This document shows, piece after piece, positions 1-6,929 of a stretch of 40,587 nt of DNA (positions within the stretch are counted from its first letter, which is position 1; every line of letters begins with the position of its first letter). The DNA is from an uncultured Selenomonadales bacterium (GTDB lineage: Bacteria; Bacillota; Negativicutes; Selenomonadales; Selenomonadaceae), in assembly GCA_947165185.1 (NCBI GenBank), contig CAMUZL010000002.1, positions 1 to 40,587 of the forward strand, read 5' to 3'. Made by a program: the position numbers and the translations under genes. A model generated the notes under the pieces. It worked only from the letters and a program-made list of their open reading frames with translations, was not told the origin of the DNA and ran no database searches.

Positions 1-1
1 G

Positions 2-721
2 ATAAATCACCACGACGAACTTTTCGGGAAGATAACGAACCTGTACACCAAGGGCGACATTCAAAACAACGTCGCCATGATGATTCGTTGTCTTACTGCG
101 GCGGACGTTTTGCGCGGCTCGGTGGTGGGCATTCAAGGCGATTTGACGGACAGCCGATTTTTGGACACGCTTTACGCTCTCGAATCGCTCGGCGTCACCG
201 TCGTCCCGTTCGGCACGAATCTTCGCCGGTGGATGGAATTAATGGACTCTTTCAGCGTGGACACGCTCATCAGCACGCCGCAATTCGTCATGCAACTGAT
301 TGTCCAAATGCAGTCGGAAGAACGAAATTTAACGGACTACCCACTGTCGAAAATCATCTGCATAAATCCGAACAACATTCAAAACCCGATGCAACACCTG
401 CTTGAAGAGCGCACGTCCACGAAATTTTTTAATTTGTTCGCGCCGCCGGAAATCGGTAATGCCGCAATGATTTTTCAATGCGAAGAAACCGTCGGTCAGC
501 ACGTGCAGGAAGATCATTACCTTTTCGAGTTGCTCAAGTTCAACAGCGACGAAGTTATCGAAGAAAATGACTGCATGGGCGAATTGGTCGTCACCACGCT
601 CACCGCGCAGGCTATCCCGCTGATTCGCTACCGAACGGGGCAGGCAGTGCGACGCATGAGCGAGCCTTGTTATTGCGGACGAACTTTCGCACGAATCGCC
701 ACGCCGTACACGAATACTTAA
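2..721 (+). CDS. PaaK-like adenylate-forming enzyme (phenylacetate-CoA ligase family), 5' end missing
   Basis: The reading frame is already open at base 2, so the N-terminus lies outside the window; 239 codons are visible. The segment GELVVTTLTAQAIPLIRYRT followed by CYCGRT matches the end of the large domain of PaaK/F390-synthetase-like ligases, which activate an aryl or acyl acid with ATP before CoA transfer. The upstream AMP-binding region (FNLFAPPE, in place of the usual YG.TE) fits less exactly. In ordinary PaaK proteins about 100 residues of a mobile C-terminal domain follow the CGRT motif. Here the protein stops only 11 residues later and a terminator follows at once. It is therefore either a natural short subfamily member or a truncated gene. 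Substrate cannot be named. Confidence 0.75.
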   Translation: MNHHDELFGKITNLYTKGDIQNNVAMMIRCLTAADVLRGSVVGIQGDLTDSRFLDTLYALESLGVTVVPFGTNLRRWMELMDSFSVDTLISTPQFVMQLIVQMQSEERNLTDYPLSKIICINPNNIQNPMQHLLEERTSTKFFNLFAPPEIGNAAMIFQCEETVGQHVQEDHYLFELLKFNSDEVIEENDCMGELVVTTLTAQAIPLIRYRTGQAVRRMSEPCYCGRTFARIATPYTNT

Positions 722-735
722 AACGTAATCGAAAA

Positions 736-773
736 AGCCCGAGGGTCTTAACCTTCGGGCTGTTGTTGTCTTT
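736..773 (+). terminator. Rho-independent terminator of the PaaK-like gene
   Basis: A 10-bp stem (736-745 with 752-761, one G-T pair) is followed by a T-rich run. It starts 14 bases after the stop codon at 721. Confidence 0.85.
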
Positions 774-1160
774 ATGGTGGAAGTGGGGGAGTACCGCCCT
801 CCCCGTCCGAAAATGAAGACGAAAAAATTTCTCCAAGCTCAGTTGCTGATTAATCTCGACCCTGCAAAGTTCAACAACAACCTCTGCAAAATCCAGCACT
901 TTGGAATTTTCCGCGCTCTACAGTGCGCTCAAACGCGGTAGCCTGTTATTGACCCTTGACCTTGACCTGACAGGCGGAATCAGTCAAGCAAGGGCGCGGC
1001 TTAAGCCGCGAGTGCGTACTCTTCGTTCGCAGTTATAAAAAGTTTTCCGCTTGTCAATCGGTTGCGGAGCCGATGCTTGCTTATTTAACCCCGTTCATCC
1101 CCGTCGAACCTATTTCACTCCCGTAAAAAATTTTGCCGAATTTTATCACGCCGAAAATTT
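774..1160. other. Intergenic gap with a palindrome and possible gene remnants
   Basis: No convincing gene lies between the terminator and the Rpn gene. A 55-codon frame at 774-941 (ATG to TAG, containing MKTKKFLQAQLLINLDPAKF) has no Shine-Dalgarno site. A hairpin of ggggag/ctcccc type lies near 790-810, and a perfect 16-bp palindrome, CGCGGCTTAAGCCGCG, at 995-1010. A CTTGACC-type direct repeat lies just upstream of it. The region looks like decayed sequence rather than a structured RNA, but this is a guess. Confidence 0.3.
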
Positions 1161-1177
1161 CTTGTCAACTTTTATTG

Positions 1178-1186
1178 TGTTATAAT
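1178..1186 (+). promoter_or_regulatory. Extended -10 promoter of the Rpn-family gene
   Basis: TGTTATAAT is a perfect extended -10 element (TGnTATAAT). No good -35 sits at 16-18 bp; TTGTCA at 1162 is only 13 bp away. A Shine-Dalgarno GAGG at 1193-1196 precedes the ATG at 1204, giving a short leader. Confidence 0.6.
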
Positions 1187-1203
1187 TCTGTCGAGGTGAA
1201 ATT

Positions 1204-2070
1204 ATGTCTGACGCAAATTCGCAATACCGCGATTCAGTTTTCAGATCTTTCTTCAACGAACCGACGCGCTTGCTGTCGCTGTGCAATGCAATTCTTGGCA
1301 CCAATTACGACGACCCCGGCAAGTTGGAAATTAACACGCTGGAAGGAATTTTTTTCGACAGCCGCAAGAATGATATTTCCTGTTCAATCGACAATCAATT
1401 TTTGGTGCTCGTCGAACATCAAAGTTCCGTCAACAACAACATGCCGTTTCGTTTCCTCGCTTACGTCGCCGAATTGCTCAACAAACTCGTCACGGACAAG
1501 CGCAAACTGTACAAAGAACAGCTGATAAAATTTCCCGCGCCGAAATTTTTCGTGCTGTATAACGGCAACGAATTTGAGCCGGTCGAAAAAATTATGCGTT
1601 TGTCGGACGCGTTCGGCGGTGATTCTTCGTCGCTGGAATTGATAGTTACGGCGTTCAATATCAATCGCGGAGTTGATGCGCCGCTGTTGGGCAAATGTCC
1701 GTATCTTCGCGACTACAGCACGTTGGTCGGCGAAGTCAAAGACGGTCTTACCAAAGGACTGCCGCTTCGCAACGCGATTATTCGTGCCGTCAAAGTCTGC
1801 CTCGACAACGGAATCATGGGCGATTATCTGATCAAACATTCGGAGGAGGTTTTTGATATGTTGGCATTGGAATGGAATTTGGACGACGCAAAACAAGCTT
1901 GGTTTGAAGAAGGCATGGAAAAAGGATTGGAAAAAGGATTGGAAAAAGGACGCGAAGCTGTTGCTGTTAAGCTTATTCGTTGCGGGCGTCCCTTCGACGA
2001 AATTCACGAGCTTACGGAACTGCCTTTGCAACGAATTCAAAAACTCGCAAACGAAAATCTCGACGTTTGA
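1204..2070 (+). CDS. Rpn family recombination-promoting nuclease / putative transposase (PD-(D/E)XK)
   Basis: 288 residues. The N-terminal nuclease fold shows YRDSVFRSFF at 8-17, then D57 in NDISC and E71-x-Q73 in VEHQSS, matching the D...ExQ catalytic pattern of the Rpn/PDDEXK_2 transposase-31 family. The C-terminus carries the family's typical EGMEKGLEKGLEKGREAV segment (about residues 237-256), with three GLEKG-type repeats, followed by a small helical tail. In E. coli these proteins are DNA endonucleases that can be toxic, restrict phage and stimulate RecA-independent recombination. Inside the gene, GGAGGAGG at 1842-1849 sits 8 bp before an in-frame ATG at 1858, which could produce a separate 70-residue C-terminal protein. 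The gene appears monocistronic with its own extended -10 promoter, and is followed by a copy of its own tail. Confidence 0.85.
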   Translation: MSDANSQYRDSVFRSFFNEPTRLLSLCNAILGTNYDDPGKLEINTLEGIFFDSRKNDISCSIDNQFLVLVEHQSSVNNNMPFRFLAYVAELLNKLVTDKRKLYKEQLIKFPAPKFFVLYNGNEFEPVEKIMRLSDAFGGDSSSLELIVTAFNINRGVDAPLLGKCPYLRDYSTLVGEVKDGLTKGLPLRNAIIRAVKVCLDNGIMGDYLIKHSEEVFDMLALEWNLDDAKQAWFEEGMEKGLEKGLEKGREAVAVKLIRCGRPFDEIHELTELPLQRIQKLANENLDV

Positions 2071-2210
2071 TTTAGTCAAACATTCGGAGGAGGTTTTTGA
2101 TATGTTGGCTCTGGAATGGAATTTGGACGACGCCAAACAAGCTTGGTTTGAAGAAGGCATGGAAAAGGGACGCGAATCTGTTGCTGTTAAGCTCATCCGC
2201 ATGGGATTGC
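1832..2210 (+). repeat. Tandem repeat of the Rpn 3' region
   Basis: Bases 1832-1974 and 2076-2194 are close direct copies, starting TCAAACATTCGGAGGAGG and running through the start codon. The first copy has two extra GLEKG repeat units. Downstream of GTTGCTGTTAAGCT the copies diverge at DNA level while still encoding similar protein. This suggests that a tail of a different paralog was joined here, not a simple recent duplication. Confidence 0.85.
1858..2070 (+). CDS. Possible intragenic small protein from the Rpn C-terminus
   Basis: The ATG at codon 219 of the Rpn gene is preceded by GGAGGAGG with 8-bp spacing, stronger than the site of the full-length gene. Translation from here would give 70 residues starting MLALEWNLDDAKQAW. 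E. coli rpn genes are known to express such C-terminal small proteins, which block the toxicity of the full-length nuclease. Whether this one is made is inference. The SD bases also encode Glu-Glu-Val, so part of the match may be coincidental. Confidence 0.45.
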   Translation: MLALEWNLDDAKQAWFEEGMEKGLEKGLEKGREAVAVKLIRCGRPFDEIHELTELPLQRIQKLANENLDV

Positions 2211-2290
2211 AATTCGCTGATATTCAGAAAGCAACCGACTTGCCCATTCAATATATTCGACAGTTGGCTCAGAATAATTCTGTGGACTAA
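2102..2290 (+). CDS. Free-standing copy of an Rpn C-terminal tail
   Basis: 62 codons from an ATG with GGAGGAGG 8 bp upstream (2086-2093). The protein begins MLALEWNLDDAKQAWFEEGM, nearly identical to Rpn residues 219 onward, then diverges (QFADIQKATDLPIQYIRQLA against PFDEIHELTELPLQRIQKLA). It lacks the nuclease domain. It is either the remnant of a second rpn paralog joined by recombination or a dedicated C-terminal partner protein. The preserved SD, start codon and intact frame fit expression but do not prove it. Confidence 0.5.
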   Translation: MLALEWNLDDAKQAWFEEGMEKGRESVAVKLIRMGLQFADIQKATDLPIQYIRQLAQNNSVD

Positions 2291-2308
2291 AAATCTGCCG
2301 TTGTGCCG

Positions 2309-2345
2309 AAAAAAATTCCTCGGCGTCGAGATGAGCGTCGAGGAA
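2309..2345 (-). terminator. Terminator of the aldo/keto reductase gene
   Basis: Read on the minus strand, TTCCTCGACG pairs with CGCCGAGGAA around a short loop and is followed by seven T residues. It lies just downstream of the reductase stop codon at 2368. Confidence 0.75.
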
Positions 2346-2367
2346 CTGTTTCGTCGTCAATGAAAAT

Positions 2368-3495
2368 TTACTTGCCGAAAGCCTTCGCGACTTGAATGAG
2401 ATTTTTCCGGATGGGTAAGTGCTGAGGGCAGACTTTTTCGCACGCGCCGCATTTGACGCATTCGCTCGCGTTTTTCTTGCCGTGCATTTCGACAAGCCAT
2501 TTGTATTGGTGAGCCGCCGCCGCTTTGTCGCCGTAAAGCGTCAGCATGTTCATTGCCGTGAACGAACCCGAAATGCCGATGTTATGTTGACACGCGTCAT
2601 TTTCGCAATATCGGCACGTCGTACAGGCGATAATCGGAATGCCCGACAAAACTTTTCGCGCCTCGGTGACGGTTGCTTGTTCGGAGTCGTCAAGTCGCTT
2701 GAAATTTTCCATGTACGCGACGTTGTCTTTCATCTGATCAAGCGTCGACATTCCCGACAGCACGGTTATCACGCCGTCCAAACTCGCCGCGAAACGAATT
2801 GCCCACGACGCCACGGAAGTTTCGGGATTGGTGCGCTTGAAAACTTCGGCGACTTGTTCGGGCGGATTCGCCAACATGCCGCCTTTAATCGGCTCCATGA
2901 TGACAATCGGCTTGCCGTGCTTGCGTGCGACTTCGTAACAGCCGCGTGACTGAATCGCGGGATTTTCCCAGTCCGCCCAGTTGATTTGCAACTGAACGAA
3001 TTCCGCTTCGGGGTGACGCGTCAAAATTTCGTCGAGAACATCGGGCTTGTCGTGGAAAGAAAAGCCGACGTGTTTAATCAAACCTTCGCGCTTTTTCTCA
3101 AAGACGAAATCCCACATTTTGAACCGCTCAAAAAATTCCGTGCGCGTCTCGCCCAAATTGTGCAACAGGTAAAAATCGAAGTAACCCGCGCCCGTCTGTT
3201 TGAGCGACGTTTCAAATTGCGCGATTGCGTCTTCACGAGTTTTGCAGTTAATCCACGCGGCATTTTTCGTCGCCAACGTAAATTTTTCACGCGGATAACG
3301 TTCGACCAACGCTTGACGAATTGCGTCCTCGCTGCCGGGATAAGCCCACGCCGTGTCAAAATACGTGAAGCCCTTCGACAGGAATAAATCAACCATTTGT
3401 TTGACTTGCTCAAGGTCAATGGTCTCGTCCTCGAGCCGGGGCAGTCGCATAAGTCCGAAGCCCAGCTTTTTGACATCTTCGCCGAGATAGCTCAT
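2368..3495 (-). CDS. Aldo/keto reductase with C-terminal 4Fe-4S domain
   Basis: 375 residues from the ATG at 3495, chosen because GGGAGG lies 7 bp upstream; the longer open frame beyond it only covers promoter and neighbouring gene. The NADPH-dependent reductase barrel keeps its tetrad: D47 and Y52 in FDTAWAYPGSEDA, K77 in LATKN and H112 in YLLHN. Near residue 290 a CTTCRYC cluster appears, and the last 35 residues hold CVKCGACEKVCP (C346, C349, C352, C356), a typical 4Fe-4S motif. This is the COG1453 type of anaerobe reductase in which the iron-sulfur domain may pass electrons to or from ferredoxin. Substrate is unknown. It has its own promoter and probably its own operator, so it is transcribed apart from the permeases upstream. 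Confidence 0.9.
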   Translation of the reverse strand: MSYLGEDVKKLGFGLMRLPRLEDETIDLEQVKQMVDLFLSKGFTYFDTAWAYPGSEDAIRQALVERYPREKFTLATKNAAWINCKTREDAIAQFETSLKQTGAGYFDFYLLHNLGETRTEFFERFKMWDFVFEKKREGLIKHVGFSFHDKPDVLDEILTRHPEAEFVQLQINWADWENPAIQSRGCYEVARKHGKPIVIMEPIKGGMLANPPEQVAEVFKRTNPETSVASWAIRFAASLDGVITVLSGMSTLDQMKDNVAYMENFKRLDDSEQATVTEARKVLSGIPIIACTTCRYCENDACQHNIGISGSFTAMNMLTLYGDKAAAAHQYKWLVEMHGKKNASECVKCGACEKVCPQHLPIRKNLIQVAKAFGK

Positions 3496-3508
3496 GTTAA
3501 AACCTCCC

Positions 3509-3538
3509 AAAAAGTATTGCACTACAAATATACTTTTT
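3509..3538 (-). promoter_or_regulatory. Candidate operator in the aldo/keto reductase promoter
   Basis: A perfect 9-bp inverted repeat (AAAAAGTAT at 3509-3517, ATACTTTTT at 3530-3538, 12-bp spacer) overlaps the -10 box and expected start of transcription. A repressor bound here would block the promoter. The regulator is unknown. Confidence 0.45.
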
Positions 3539-3555
3539 GCGGCGCGTCCTGTCAA
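3527..3555 (-). promoter_or_regulatory. Sigma-70-type promoter of the aldo/keto reductase
   Basis: On the minus strand a consensus TTGACA (3550-3555) and TATATT (3527-3532) are separated by exactly 17 bp. The -35 box overlaps the last codons of the upstream permease gene. Confidence 0.85.
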
Positions 3556-4685
3556 TCGGCAGTCGAACGTTTCAGGCGTTGCGCAAGCTTGTATCTGAAC
3601 ATGGCGTAAAATGTCATCAGCGTCAACATGCCGCCGACCAAAAAAATTTCCACGTGCGAACGAATGTCCGCGTTTTCGCCGACAAGCGTCAAGTCGCGGA
3701 AGTCCATGGCGATATAGTGAACGGGTTGCAGGAACGACAGCCACTTAACCGCGTCGAACATGCCGATTTCCGGCCATATGTAGCCCGAAATCAAAAACGC
3801 CGGCAACGTATAGAAAACCATGCATTGGCATAGCCCGATTTTCGTTTGGAAGTACAACGCCGCGATACCCGACAAATTTTCGACGACAAACAGGAACGCC
3901 AAGCACAAAATAATCGTCAAGAATATATCGCCTTTGAACGGCAGCTTGAACAACGCCGACAGGAAGAACATCCCAAGCACAATCGAGCCGAAACTCATGA
4001 ACAGGTAGAAAATCGACTTCGCCGCCAAAATTTTTTCGGCGTTGCCGTTGTCGAAGAACCCGCCGTTGAAGTCTTCGTACATCGACATCGAAAAGCCCAT
4101 TATCATGCCGATTTGCGTCGCCATAAGCATGACGCCGTAAACGTAAAACTCAAGATAACTTTGCGTCGGGTTGCCGTAAGTCCTCACGCTCACGGAAATG
4201 GCTGACGGCGAAAGTTGCGGCGTGCCGTTCGACATTGCTGCGTTCGTCGCGAACTGCGCCGAGAAAACTCCTACCGTCTGTTGCATGGGCGAGGTGGCGT
4301 AGCCCGCTTGCAAGGTATTGGCTCCGTCCTGCATGAACGCCAAATCTATCGGCTGTTGCGTGTAAAATTTTTTCGCGAAGTCTTCGGGGATTATCAAGAC
4401 CGCCGCCAATTCGCCCGAACGCAACTTTTCAACCGAAACAAATTCGTCCGTCAAAGTCTCGCGGTAGTCGTATTGGTCGGCGTCCATGACGGCTTTAATC
4501 AGTTCGCGGCTAAGCGGCGTGTCGTCCAAGTCGCAGACCGCCACGGGGATATTTTGCACCGTCTCGTTGCGATAAAGGTTGCCAATCAAGAGCGCGTAAG
4601 CAGAAGCCGCGCAGACCAACACGAACATCACAGACGGCCGCTCATGAACCAACAGCCGCCATTCGCGCAGTATCAGTTCCAACAT
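3552..4685 (-). CDS. ABC-2 type transporter permease (second of a pair)
   Basis: 377 residues. N-terminal REWRLLVHERPSVMFVLV leads into one membrane helix, then a periplasmic domain of about 150 residues, then five or so helices in the C-terminal half, with a conserved FLISGYIWP turn. This is the YbhS/YbhR/YhhJ topology, in which two permeases and an HlyD adaptor export a substrate with the help of an ATPase. The start overlaps the upstream permease gene by 44 bp, so the two are translationally coupled and probably form a heterodimer. No nucleotide-binding subunit is encoded in the operon. Confidence 0.85.
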   Translation of the reverse strand: MLELILREWRLLVHERPSVMFVLVCAASAYALLIGNLYRNETVQNIPVAVCDLDDTPLSRELIKAVMDADQYDYRETLTDEFVSVEKLRSGELAAVLIIPEDFAKKFYTQQPIDLAFMQDGANTLQAGYATSPMQQTVGVFSAQFATNAAMSNGTPQLSPSAISVSVRTYGNPTQSYLEFYVYGVMLMATQIGMIMGFSMSMYEDFNGGFFDNGNAEKILAAKSIFYLFMSFGSIVLGMFFLSALFKLPFKGDIFLTIILCLAFLFVVENLSGIAALYFQTKIGLCQCMVFYTLPAFLISGYIWPEIGMFDAVKWLSFLQPVHYIAMDFRDLTLVGENADIRSHVEIFLVGGMLTLMTFYAMFRYKLAQRLKRSTAD

Positions 4686-5793
4686 AGCGTCTCACCCCGA
4701 TAAATGCCAACACAAAAAATATTCCGCCAAGCAACAGCATCATCGCCGAATCGTATTGCAAGCCCGCCGCCGAGCCCTTGACTAGCAGACTGCGCAGGTT
4801 GTCGGCGGAATAGCCGATCGGCATAATGTACGACAGGAACAGGCTGAAATTGTCCATGGACGTGCGCGGCCAAATCGCTCCGCTGAACAAAACCGACGGC
4901 ATGATATAAAACAGCGGCAAGGTTATCGCTTTTTGCGGGATATTGACCCACGCGCCCACGAACAGCGAAAACGCCATCATGCACGCGACGAACGTCAGCA
5001 AGAGGAACATTATTTCGCCGAAGTTGCCGCGACAAATCATCTTGAAGCCGCCGATGCCTATCGCTAAGCAAATCGCCACGACCGTCGTCTCGTAAATGAC
5101 ATAGACGAACAATTTCGCGGCGAGGACTGTGAACGGACTTTCCGCCAGTTCCCGCCTGCGATATTTTTTTTCCAGCGAAAACGACGGAGCCATCGTGAAA
5201 ACCGTCGCGATTTGTCCGCTGTGCACAATCAGTGCCGCCAAGAAAAAATCTATGTAACCGCCCGTCGGATTGTAGAGCATTCGCGAAGACAGATTCAACA
5301 CGCTCTGCGCCTGCGCGGACGACCAGCCCGCCGCCATTCGACGATTGACGACGGTTGTTGAGTCGTGTGCGCCGACGACCGATTGAACCGCCCGTGAAGC
5401 CGTGCCGCTCAAGACCGTGTTCTTATTGTCGACAATAAGCTCAATGACGGACGCCTTGCCGCTCAAAACGTTTTTGGAATAATCCTTCGGGATAACGACG
5501 ATTGCCGAAACTTTTTCATGAATAATCGTCTGCTCAAAATCCATTGGCGACGTCTGCACGAACTTAATCGCAACTTCCGGCGTGTCGTACAGATCGCGAA
5601 TCAGCCCTTGACTGCGGAAGCCGTCATCCAAGTTGCAAACGATAATCGGCACGTCGGTCAACGTGTTCTTGTAAAACAGCCCGCCGAAAATCAGCGTGAA
5701 CAGGACGGGAATAAAAAACAGCACGCCCGCTATCCGCAAGTGGACGGTGTACATCATGCGAATTTCTTCAAAGACTTTTGCAAAAAATTTCAT
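4642..5793 (-). CDS. ABC-2 type transporter permease (first of a pair)
   Basis: 383 residues with the same layout as its partner: one N-terminal helix (IAGVLFFIPVLFTLIFGG), a periplasmic domain beginning VPIIVCNLDDGFRS, and a C-terminal helical block containing VLFSGAIWPRTSM. The shared NIPVAVCDLDD / DVPIIVCNLDD segment shows the two permeases are paralogs. The ATG at 5793 follows the hlyD stop by 4 bp, with a GAGGTAA ribosome site inside the hlyD end. Likely substrates for this family include drugs, dyes or envelope lipids; none can be chosen from sequence. Confidence 0.85.
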   Translation of the reverse strand: MKFFAKVFEEIRMMYTVHLRIAGVLFFIPVLFTLIFGGLFYKNTLTDVPIIVCNLDDGFRSQGLIRDLYDTPEVAIKFVQTSPMDFEQTIIHEKVSAIVVIPKDYSKNVLSGKASVIELIVDNKNTVLSGTASRAVQSVVGAHDSTTVVNRRMAAGWSSAQAQSVLNLSSRMLYNPTGGYIDFFLAALIVHSGQIATVFTMAPSFSLEKKYRRRELAESPFTVLAAKLFVYVIYETTVVAICLAIGIGGFKMICRGNFGEIMFLLLTFVACMMAFSLFVGAWVNIPQKAITLPLFYIMPSVLFSGAIWPRTSMDNFSLFLSYIMPIGYSADNLRSLLVKGSAAGLQYDSAMMLLLGGIFFVLAFIGVRRYVGTDTARMAAVGS

Positions 5794-5797
5794 GACG

Positions 5798-6802
5798 TTA
5801 CCTCAGCAATTTGAAACGCATGCCGGGATAAATCCGCTCGTCGTTCGTGCGCACTTTGAGATTGAACGCGATAATATCAACGTCGCCGCGTTCGGAAGTC
5901 GCCTTTTGTGTCGCGAAGTCGGCTTTGCGGCGAATGCTCTCGACCGTGCCGTCAAGTTTGACAGAATCGTTGCGCCCCTGCATTTGAATTTTGTCGCCGA
6001 CAGCGAAATCGTTTATCTCGGTCTCCTTGATTTTGAAGTCAACCCAGTTGTCCGTCCTGTCCTGCAAAGAGTAAAGCGGCACGCTCGACGAAATGAGCGA
6101 ACCTTCCTCGACGTATTTGTTGGTGATAATTCCGTCGAACGGCGCGTGAATTTCGGTTTCGTGCAAGTTCAAGTTCGCGCTGTCCAGTTGGCTTTGCAAG
6201 GCCTGCGCCTGTTGACGGGCGGCGGCGATTTGAGCTTGATTCTGTTCGTTCTGCAACAGCGCGGCCTTTGCACTGTCGACGCCCGCTTGAGCAGCCGCTT
6301 GAGCCGCAAGCGCGTCGTCCAGTCGCGATTTGTAGCTGTCGTAGAGTGAAACCGAAATTGCATCCGCCTGCAACAGCTCGCGGTAACGAACTTCCTCTTT
6401 CGCCGCCAAATCGACGGCAGTCGTCGCCTGATTCAATTTTGCCTCCGCCGCGTTCAAGTTTGCGTCAAGCGTTCCCTCCGCGCTTTGCGAAGCGATTATG
6501 ACTTGCTGAAGTTGTGCGTTTTGTGCCGCCAATGACGCTTGAGCCTGTCGCTGTTGAGGTTCCTGGTAGTCGCTGTCGATTCGTGCGATAACTTGCCCCT
6601 GCTTGACAACGTCGCCTTCGTCGACAAGCAACGACACGACGCGCCCGCTGACTTTGGAGTTGATGTTGATTTCCTTGGCGTCCGCCATGCCCCACGTCTC
6701 TACGACGTCCGCCCGCGCCGCACGCACCTGCCAATAAAAAAGACCGACGCCCGCCGCCACAACGATGATTGCAAGAATGATTTTCGTTAGATTTTTGTTC
6801 AT
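5798..6802 (-). CDS. HlyD/EmrA-type membrane fusion protein
   Basis: 334 residues: a single N-terminal helix (ILAIIVVAAGVGLFYW, about 9-24), a lipoyl half-motif with INSKVSGRVVSLLVDEGDVV, a long alanine/glutamine-rich coiled-coil hairpin at about 80-215, the second lipoyl half (IHAPFDGIITNKYVEEGSLI) and a beta-barrel end. It would bridge the two permeases to an outer-membrane channel such as the TolC encoded elsewhere in this window. It is the first gene of a three-gene operon with a strong promoter and a palindromic site just downstream of the -10 box. Confidence 0.9.
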   Translation of the reverse strand: MNKNLTKIILAIIVVAAGVGLFYWQVRAARADVVETWGMADAKEININSKVSGRVVSLLVDEGDVVKQGQVIARIDSDYQEPQQRQAQASLAAQNAQLQQVIIASQSAEGTLDANLNAAEAKLNQATTAVDLAAKEEVRYRELLQADAISVSLYDSYKSRLDDALAAQAAAQAGVDSAKAALLQNEQNQAQIAAARQQAQALQSQLDSANLNLHETEIHAPFDGIITNKYVEEGSLISSSVPLYSLQDRTDNWVDFKIKETEINDFAVGDKIQMQGRNDSVKLDGTVESIRRKADFATQKATSERGDVDIIAFNLKVRTNDERIYPGMRFKLLR

Positions 6803-6831
6803 GCCGCTCGCCTCTTTCCGTTGATATTAAC

Positions 6832-6857
6832 GATACGCAAAACAGTTTTCGCGTATC
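6832..6857 (-). promoter_or_regulatory. Probable TetR-type operator in front of hlyD
   Basis: A 26-bp near-perfect palindrome: the GATACGC arms are exact, with A/T-rich inner arms. It begins 1 bp beyond the -10 box and covers the expected transcription start of the hlyD-permease operon. Size and symmetry fit a TetR dimer site, and a TetR gene lies immediately upstream. Confidence 0.7.
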
Positions 6858-6858
6858 A

Positions 6859-6887
6859 AATTTATCATGCACCCGCGCCGGTGTCAA
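6859..6887 (-). promoter_or_regulatory. Promoter of the hlyD-permease operon
   Basis: Minus-strand TTGACA (6882-6887), a 17-bp spacer and TAAATT (6859-6864). It lies between the tetR terminator and hlyD, so export genes are transcribed separately from tetR. Confidence 0.8.
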
Positions 6888-6900
6888 TCATTGCCGCAAC

Positions 6901-6924
6901 AAAAAAGCCGCTCGTCGGAGCGGC
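6901..6924 (-). terminator. Terminator after tetR
   Basis: A perfect 7-bp stem GCCGCTC/GAGCGGC with a 4-base loop, followed on the minus strand by six T residues. It begins 5 bp after the tetR stop codon. Confidence 0.9.
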
Positions 6925-6929
6925 AATGT

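Noticed and set aside
774-830. tRNA-like stretch around the GGGGGAG hairpin
   Set aside because: No cloverleaf, anticodon arm or T-loop sequence could be found on either strand.
995-1010. Palindrome as an insertion-sequence end or replication origin
   Set aside because: No matching second end, transposase, DnaA boxes or target duplication seen.
1384-2202. 272-codon minus-strand frame across the Rpn gene
   Set aside because: Antisense shadow; its repeated FFQSFF segments simply mirror the GLEKG repeat codons.
3496-3744. N-terminal extension of the aldo/keto reductase
   Set aside because: It would cover the promoter and the end of the permease gene; the ATG at 3495 with GGGAGG fits the family start.
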